A stretch of DNA of 9,108 bases from Bacteroidia bacterium (GTDB taxonomy: Bacteria > Bacteroidota > Bacteroidia > UBA8524): the NCBI GenBank assembly GCA_023277325.1, contig JALRIQ010000039.1:1-9108 (forward strand), read 5' to 3'. A program made the position numbers and the translations under genes. Below, piece after piece: positions 5,930-9,108 of this stretch (the stretch's first letter is position 1; each line of letters opens with the position of its first letter). The notes under the pieces were generated by a model. It was not told the origin of the DNA, did no database searches, and was given only the letters and a program-made list of their open reading frames with translations.

Positions 5930-6571
5930 ATGAATGGAGTGACGCAAAGTTCTTCTAAGCCACAGAAAAAAACAATTTATCTCATTCGCCATGGTGAAAC
6001 GGAATTCAATCGCCTGGGAATTGTACAAGGCAGTGGGGTTGACAGCGATTTAAATGAAAACGGACGTTTGCAAGCCGAACGCTTTTTCATGCATTATCAG
6101 TCATTTCCCTTTCACAGAATCTATACTTCAGCGCTTAAACGCACCCATCAATCGGTGGCAAATTTCCTGGAGCTTGGCTTACCTCATACCATTTTACCCG
6201 AGTTGAATGAGATTTCCTGGGGCGATTATGAAGGCAAGGAAAGCAAAGATTTTTGGAAAGAAGATTACCATCATATGGTGGACCAATGGAAAAATGGGAA
6301 TCTCGAATACCGTATTCCGGGAGGAGAAAACCCTCTGGAGCTGCAATCCCGGCAAAAGATTGCCTTGCAGCATATCATGGCGCGCCCTCACGAGGAAGAA
6401 ATCCTGATCTGCATGCATGGAAGAGCAATGAAAAGCTTCTTATGCCTTATGCTCGACTTACCCCTAACAAAAATGGATGAATTTGTTCACCATAATTTGG
6501 GGCTTTATTTATTGGAATACAAGGAAGAACGCTTTCAGCTTATCAAAACCAACAGCCTGGAGCACCTTTAA
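5930..6571 (+). CDS. Histidine phosphatase family protein (phosphoglycerate mutase-like)
   Basis: This is a member of the phosphohistidine phosphatase superfamily, 213 residues from the ATG at 5930. The catalytic motif RHGET is at 20-24, with His21 as the phosphate acceptor and Arg20 in the phosphate pocket. A second pocket Arg71 is in SALKRT, the acid Glu94 is in ELNEISWGDYEG, and the second histidine His163 is in MHGRAM. These features place it in the broad group containing cobalamin (CobC-like), fructose-2,6-bisphosphatase-like and other small phosphatases. The true substrate cannot be told. A Ser/Lys-rich leader of about 14 residues precedes the fold, with no signal peptide, so it is cytoplasmic. 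The gene diverges from menI with 2 bp between start codons, which could link their regulation. A TTG at 5912 would lengthen it but overlap menI, so I prefer the ATG. Confidence 0.9.
   Translation: MNGVTQSSSKPQKKTIYLIRHGETEFNRLGIVQGSGVDSDLNENGRLQAERFFMHYQSFPFHRIYTSALKRTHQSVANFLELGLPHTILPELNEISWGDYEGKESKDFWKEDYHHMVDQWKNGNLEYRIPGGENPLELQSRQKIALQHIMARPHEEEILICMHGRAMKSFLCLMLDLPLTKMDEFVHHNLGLYLLEYKEERFQLIKTNSLEHL
5945..5975 (-). promoter_or_regulatory. Candidate promoter of the menI-menF operon
   Basis: On the minus strand a TTG (complement of 5973-5975) is followed after 20 bases by GAACTTTG (complement of 5945-5952). The second element matches TAnnTTTG with one mismatch, and the spacing fits the Bacteroidota -33/-7 arrangement. 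It lies 17 bp upstream of the menI ATG and inside the first codons of the divergent phosphatase gene. Confidence 0.4.
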
Positions 6572-6573
6572 GA

Positions 6574-6595
6574 GCAAACTGATTGCGGTTTTTAA
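6574..6595 (+). terminator. Weak terminator after the phosphatase gene
   Basis: GCAA (6574-6577) can pair with TTGC (6583-6586) around ACTGA, and GGTTTTT follows. The stem is only four pairs, so read-through into the acyl-CoA dehydrogenase gene is likely. It starts 3 bases after the stop codon. Confidence 0.22.
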
Positions 6596-6612
6596 TGTTA
6601 TAAGGCATAGAC

Positions 6613-6620
6613 TATATTTG
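6613..6620 (+). promoter_or_regulatory. Bacteroidota -7 promoter element for the acyl-CoA dehydrogenase gene
   Basis: TATATTTG matches TAnnTTTG exactly and lies 20 bases upstream of the ATG at 6640. This predicts a leader of roughly 10-15 bases (AT-rich, no Shine-Dalgarno). A consensus TTG at the normal -33 spacing is not seen; the nearest lies 27 bases upstream at 6583-6585. The element suggests the gene has its own promoter. Confidence 0.5.
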
Positions 6621-6639
6621 CAGCAATTTATAAAACGAC

Positions 6640-7779
6640 ATGAATTTCGAACTGAGTGAAGAACATCTAATGATACAACAAGCCGCTCGCGACTTTGCGA
6701 ACGCGGAATTGTTACCTGGCGTTTGTGAGCGCGACGAAAAAGGAATTTTCCCAATGGAGCAAATCCGCGCCATGGGTGAATTGGGCTTTATGGGCATGAT
6801 GGTTAGTCCGGAATACGGTGGAGGCGGTATGGATACCGTTTCTTATGTATTGGCGATGGAAGAAATTTCTAAGGTGGATGCCTCTGCTTCGGTAGTCATG
6901 TCGGTAAATAACTCACTTGTTTGCTGGGGACTAGAAACCTTTGCAAATGAGGAGCAAAAACAAAAATACCTCCTGCCATTGGCGCAAGGAAAAATTCACG
7001 GAGCATTCTGTCTTTCTGAGCCAGAAGCCGGTTCCGATGCAACTTCTCAAAGTACTACAGCCATCGACAATGGCGATCATTATATACTAAATGGAACAAA
7101 AAACTGGATCACCAACGGAAGTACTGGTGATGTATATTTGGTTATCGCTCAATCGAATGTTGAGTTAGGCCACCGCGGAATCAATGCCTTCATCGTTGAG
7201 AAATCTTGGGAGGGCGTTACCGTTGGAAAGAAAGAAGATAAGATGGGAATCCGAGGTTCGGATACGCACTCTATCATGTTCCAGGACGTGAAAGTGCCAA
7301 AGGAAAACCGCATTGGTGAAGAAGGATTTGGTTTCAAATTCGCCATGAAAACCCTTGCTGGAGGGCGTATTGGTATTGCTTCACAAGCATTAGGAATTGC
7401 TTCTGGTGCTTACGAAAGAGCTTTGGCTTATTCAAAAGAGCGTAAAGCCTTCGGAAAGGAAATCATGCACCACCAAGCAATTCAGTTTAAGTTGGCCGAC
7501 ATGGCAACTGAGATTGAAGCAGCTCGCTTGTTATGCCTGAAAGCCGCATGGATGAAAGACACGAAACAAGAGTATGCTTTAGCTTCTTCTATAGCGAAAG
7601 TGTTCGCTTCGGAAACAGCGATGAAAACAACAACTGAAGCAGTTCAAATCCATGGTGGTTACGGTTACGTTCGTGAATACCATGTAGAAAGAATGATGCG
7701 CGATGCGAAAATCACCCAGATTTACGAAGGTACCTCTGAAGTGAACCGTATTGTAATTTCAAGAGCCATCTTGAAATAG
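6640..7779 (+). CDS. Acyl-CoA dehydrogenase, short-chain (butyryl-CoA) type
   Basis: This FAD-dependent enzyme introduces the alpha-beta double bond in acyl-CoA in the first step of beta-oxidation or of branched-chain amino-acid breakdown. It passes electrons to an electron-transfer flavoprotein. The length is 379 residues, typical for the family. It has an N-terminal helical domain at about 1-120, the flavin-contact motif FCLSEPEAGSD at 123-133, NGTKNWITNG at 151-160 in the beta domain, KMGIRGSDT in the middle and a C-terminal helical domain with RKAFGKE. IHGGYGYVREY precedes the catalytic base Glu363 in IYEGTSEVNR (361-370), the position used by short- and medium-chain enzymes. The exact chain length preference is uncertain. 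The gene has its own -7 element and terminator, so it is probably monocistronic. No ETF or thiolase gene lies in the window. Confidence 0.95.
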   Translation: MNFELSEEHLMIQQAARDFANAELLPGVCERDEKGIFPMEQIRAMGELGFMGMMVSPEYGGGGMDTVSYVLAMEEISKVDASASVVMSVNNSLVCWGLETFANEEQKQKYLLPLAQGKIHGAFCLSEPEAGSDATSQSTTAIDNGDHYILNGTKNWITNGSTGDVYLVIAQSNVELGHRGINAFIVEKSWEGVTVGKKEDKMGIRGSDTHSIMFQDVKVPKENRIGEEGFGFKFAMKTLAGGRIGIASQALGIASGAYERALAYSKERKAFGKEIMHHQAIQFKLADMATEIEAARLLCLKAAWMKDTKQEYALASSIAKVFASETAMKTTTEAVQIHGGYGYVREYHVERMMRDAKITQIYEGTSEVNRIVISRAILK

Positions 7780-7800
7780 AAAAAAATTTAACTCAACGTG

Positions 7801-7830
7801 AAATCCCGGCCCAGGTTGGGATTTTTTTTT
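7801..7830 (+). terminator. Rho-independent terminator after the acyl-CoA dehydrogenase gene
   Basis: AAATCCC (7801-7807) pairs with GGGATTT (7818-7824) around a 10-base loop, followed by a run of T to 7831. It starts 21 bp after the stop codon. The T-tract is long and uninterrupted, which makes this the clearest terminator in the window. Confidence 0.8.
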
Positions 7831-7934
7831 TGTTTTTGGGCTGACGAGAACGTTTCAAACTGACGCCTCTTTTACCGGAACGGTTGCCGGTCGGCCTGGA
7901 AGATCTGAGCGGCTTCAGGGTTTTTTTCGCCGGA

Positions 7935-8363
7935 TCACCTCAAACTAAAATGAATGACTTCACCCTTAATCCGGATGTCTGCATCGTTATCACAAAGTCC
8001 GTTGCCGTAACGAAGAATATGAGCCTCAAGCCTCCCACGGCCCAAACGTTTATCACCCCCTAAACAGTTCGAAGGACCAAAATCTACTAAAATCTTCTTC
8101 TGGAGAGAATCGTAGCTTATTTTGGCACAATCACTCTTCGGAGCGGCTCCATTTTTAAAAGTTTCAAAACTACCAGATTCAGCCTGGTCCATGATCTATT
8201 TCAGGTCGCAGAACGTTTGAATAGCAAAAGAAAAATCTGCTCCAATTTCACTATCCAATAATAGCTTTTGTGGTTAAATGGGTTCCTCATCTTCACAGAA
8301 TGAAAATAGGATCAAGACCCCGGGAAGAAACACAACTCCCCTTAATTACAGGCAATTTTTCAA
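7935..8363 (-). pseudogene. Degraded lipoprotein gene with in-frame stops and a probable internal deletion
   Basis: One minus-strand frame runs without a frameshift from about 8363 to the TGA at 7935-7937 but is broken by TAA (8346-8348), TAA (8274-8276) and TAG (8196-8198). Read through, it starts L/M-KNCL, continues with a hydrophobic stretch (FLPGVLILFSF) and a Cys-Glu-Asp-Glu-Glu start like a mature lipoprotein, then IMDQAESGSFETF. Two segments follow: KILVDFGPSNCLGGDKRLGRGRL and, directly after, YGNGLCDNDADIRIKGEVIHF to the end. From memory, these match the middle and the extreme C-terminus of a Flavobacteriales secreted or lipoprotein family with the pattern IDFGxGCxGxDGRxRxGKI and a final DFGDGxCDNxATVTxNG. 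That family normally has over 100 residues between them, so a large internal part seems deleted. The last 85 codons (7935-8192) alone are an intact open frame. It lies downstream of ald on the same strand. Confidence 0.5.
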
Positions 8364-8510
8364 GGTTGAAGTTGATTAACACCTGCAAGTTATTTAATCA
8401 TTTTCATCACGCATTATACTTACGCAATGCCTCAAAATGTTTATGCTTTAGAATTTTATAGGTAATGAATTATACCCCTTTTTAGCACCTATATCGAAGA
8501 GAAATCCGAG

Positions 8511-9108
8511 CTACAAATGAGCTCCAATCAAAAGGTCAATATCCTTGAACTTCATATTGAAACGCTCTCCTATATGACGTTTCACCAGGTTCCCTTTGTA
8601 GATATAAACCCCATTACGAATGATGCTGCTGTCCCAGAAATAATTTTTGAAACCTCCTGATTCTGCAATGTCAATAAGGATTGGTGTAAAGATATTGCTC
8701 AAAGCATAACTCGCCGTACGTGCCACCCTCGATGGAATATTTGGCACCCCATAATGGATTACATCGTGTTTGGTAATGGTAGGGTTAGTATGGGTCGTTA
8801 CTTCTGAAGTTTCAAAACAACCTCCCTGGTCGATACTCACATCAACGATAACGGAGCCTGCCTTCATCCGACTAACCATTTCTTCGCTCACCACATTCGG
8901 ACTTCTTCCTTCATCGCTTCGAAGTGCTCCAATGGCCAAGTCGCAAGTAGTTAGTGCTTTGCCCAAAATATTGGGTTGTATGACTGAGGTATAAACGGGA
9001 ATACCCAAATGATTTTGGAGGCGGCGTAATTTGGCGAGGGAGTTATCAAATACCTTAACACTCGCCCCAAGGGCAACCGCTGTTCTTGCAGCATATTCGC
9101 CCACCGTT
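8511..9108 (-). CDS. ald: Alanine dehydrogenase, C-terminal half (runs off right edge)
   Basis: Alanine dehydrogenase reversibly deaminates L-alanine to pyruvate and ammonia with NAD in the cytoplasm. About 199 C-terminal residues are present and the start lies beyond the window. The fragment begins inside the NAD-binding Rossmann domain (TVGEYAARTAVALGASVKVFD, whose preceding Gly residues are cut off). It continues through CDLAIGAL, the SVIVDVSIDQGGCFETS segment of the family, THTNPT, and HYGVPNIPSRVARTASYALSN near the end of the nucleotide-binding domain. The tail KFKDIDLLIGAHL fits the Bacteroidota form. The fold is shared with the alpha subunit of NAD(P) transhydrogenase, but the DQGGCFETS and HYGVPNIPS forms favour Ald. 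Its promoter is outside the window, and no strong terminator is seen after the stop. Confidence 0.88.
   Translation of the reverse strand, partial: TVGEYAARTAVALGASVKVFDNSLAKLRRLQNHLGIPVYTSVIQPNILGKALTTCDLAIGALRSDEGRSPNVVSEEMVSRMKAGSVIVDVSIDQGGCFETSEVTTHTNPTITKHDVIHYGVPNIPSRVARTASYALSNIFTPILIDIAESGGFKNYFWDSSIIRNGVYIYKGNLVKRHIGERFNMKFKDIDLLIGAHL

Noticed and set aside
7872..7934. GC-rich hairpins (CCGG ... CCGG at about 7876-7891; CTGA ... TCAG before a T run near 7920)
   Set aside because: The stems have four pairs and large or mismatched loops. A second terminator is possible but not convincing next to the strong one at 7801-7830.
7796..7939. A start-less, very basic minus-strand frame of 48 codons (contains RSSRPTGNRSGKRGVSLKRS)
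   Set aside because: There is no start codon, part of it is the complement of the terminator T-tract, and it is not in frame with the lipoprotein remnant. It could be a decayed basic tail of some gene, but I cannot support a call.
7847..8218. Direct repeat AGAACGTTT at 7847-7855 and 8210-8218
   Set aside because: Nine bases containing the palindrome AACGTT, with no extended flanking similarity. It can be chance and does not define a mobile element.
8196..8348. Stop-codon recoding to explain the three in-frame stops in the lipoprotein frame
   Set aside because: Both TAA and TAG interrupt it, and both serve as ordinary stops in neighbouring intact genes. There is no recoding structure, so decay is the simpler reading.
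8270..8461. A 63-codon plus-strand open frame in the gap before ald
   Set aside because: It has protein-unlike composition, overlaps the more convincing minus-strand lipoprotein remnant, and has no promoter or family signal.
8461..8476. GGTA ... TACC hairpin downstream of the ald stop
   Set aside because: There are only four pairs with an eight-base loop and a poor T-tract on the ald strand. It is not enough for a terminator call.

Overview
The window looks like a chromosome segment from a Bacteroidota bacterium, probably of the order Flavobacteriales. The reasons are the protein types (a LolC/LolE-like permease opening with NPNAINIISGISVVG, a Bacteroidota-style menaquinone pair, a decayed lipoprotein of a kind common in marine Flavobacteriales), several promoter -7 elements matching TAnnTTTG, and the lack of strong Shine-Dalgarno sites. 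Most of the segment is ordinary housekeeping DNA at roughly 45-50% GC.

Layout. Bases 1 to about 505-530 form a block of about 30-40% GC with two unrecognised convergent reading frames, neither complete. Near 505-530 this block meets the chromosome-like DNA. Both frames that reach the boundary lack a proper start, so it is probably a recombination or insertion edge, or an assembly join. From there a plus-strand run follows: the C-terminal tail of a probable SAM-dependent methyltransferase (to 732), an FtsX/LolE-type ABC permease (729-1958), peptidyl-tRNA hydrolase pth (1998-2555), a short-chain dehydrogenase (2578-3354), a patatin-like phospholipase (3393-4142) and a small coiled-coil protein (4199-4486). 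On the minus strand, menI (5469-5927) and menF (4487-5497) overlap and form a two-gene menaquinone operon. It meets the coiled-coil gene tail to tail with no intergenic base, and the two share a hairpin built from their last codons. A histidine phosphatase (5930-6571) diverges from menI with only 2 bp between the ATGs. It is followed by an acyl-CoA dehydrogenase (6640-7779) with its own promoter and a clear terminator (7801-7830).

The stretch 7780-8510 has no intact gene, but its minus strand carries a degraded lipoprotein gene (about 7935-8363). One continuous frame reads through three stop codons and joins a lipoprotein-like N-terminus to the two ends of a known secreted-protein pattern, with the middle apparently missing. 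The window closes with the C-terminal half of alanine dehydrogenase (8511-9108, minus strand, running off the right edge).

How the genes work together: menF makes isochorismate at the entry to menaquinone synthesis and menI releases DHNA near its end. The permease probably serves lipoprotein or envelope export. Pth rescues peptidyl-tRNA. The dehydrogenase, patatin and acyl-CoA dehydrogenase suggest lipid metabolism, although nothing shows that they form one pathway. I see no tRNA, rRNA, CRISPR array, insertion sequence or defence system. The points most worth a second look are the boundary near 505-530, the hidden lipoprotein pseudogene, the shared coding-sequence terminator at 4466-4515 and the His-to-Asn change in the MenI active site.
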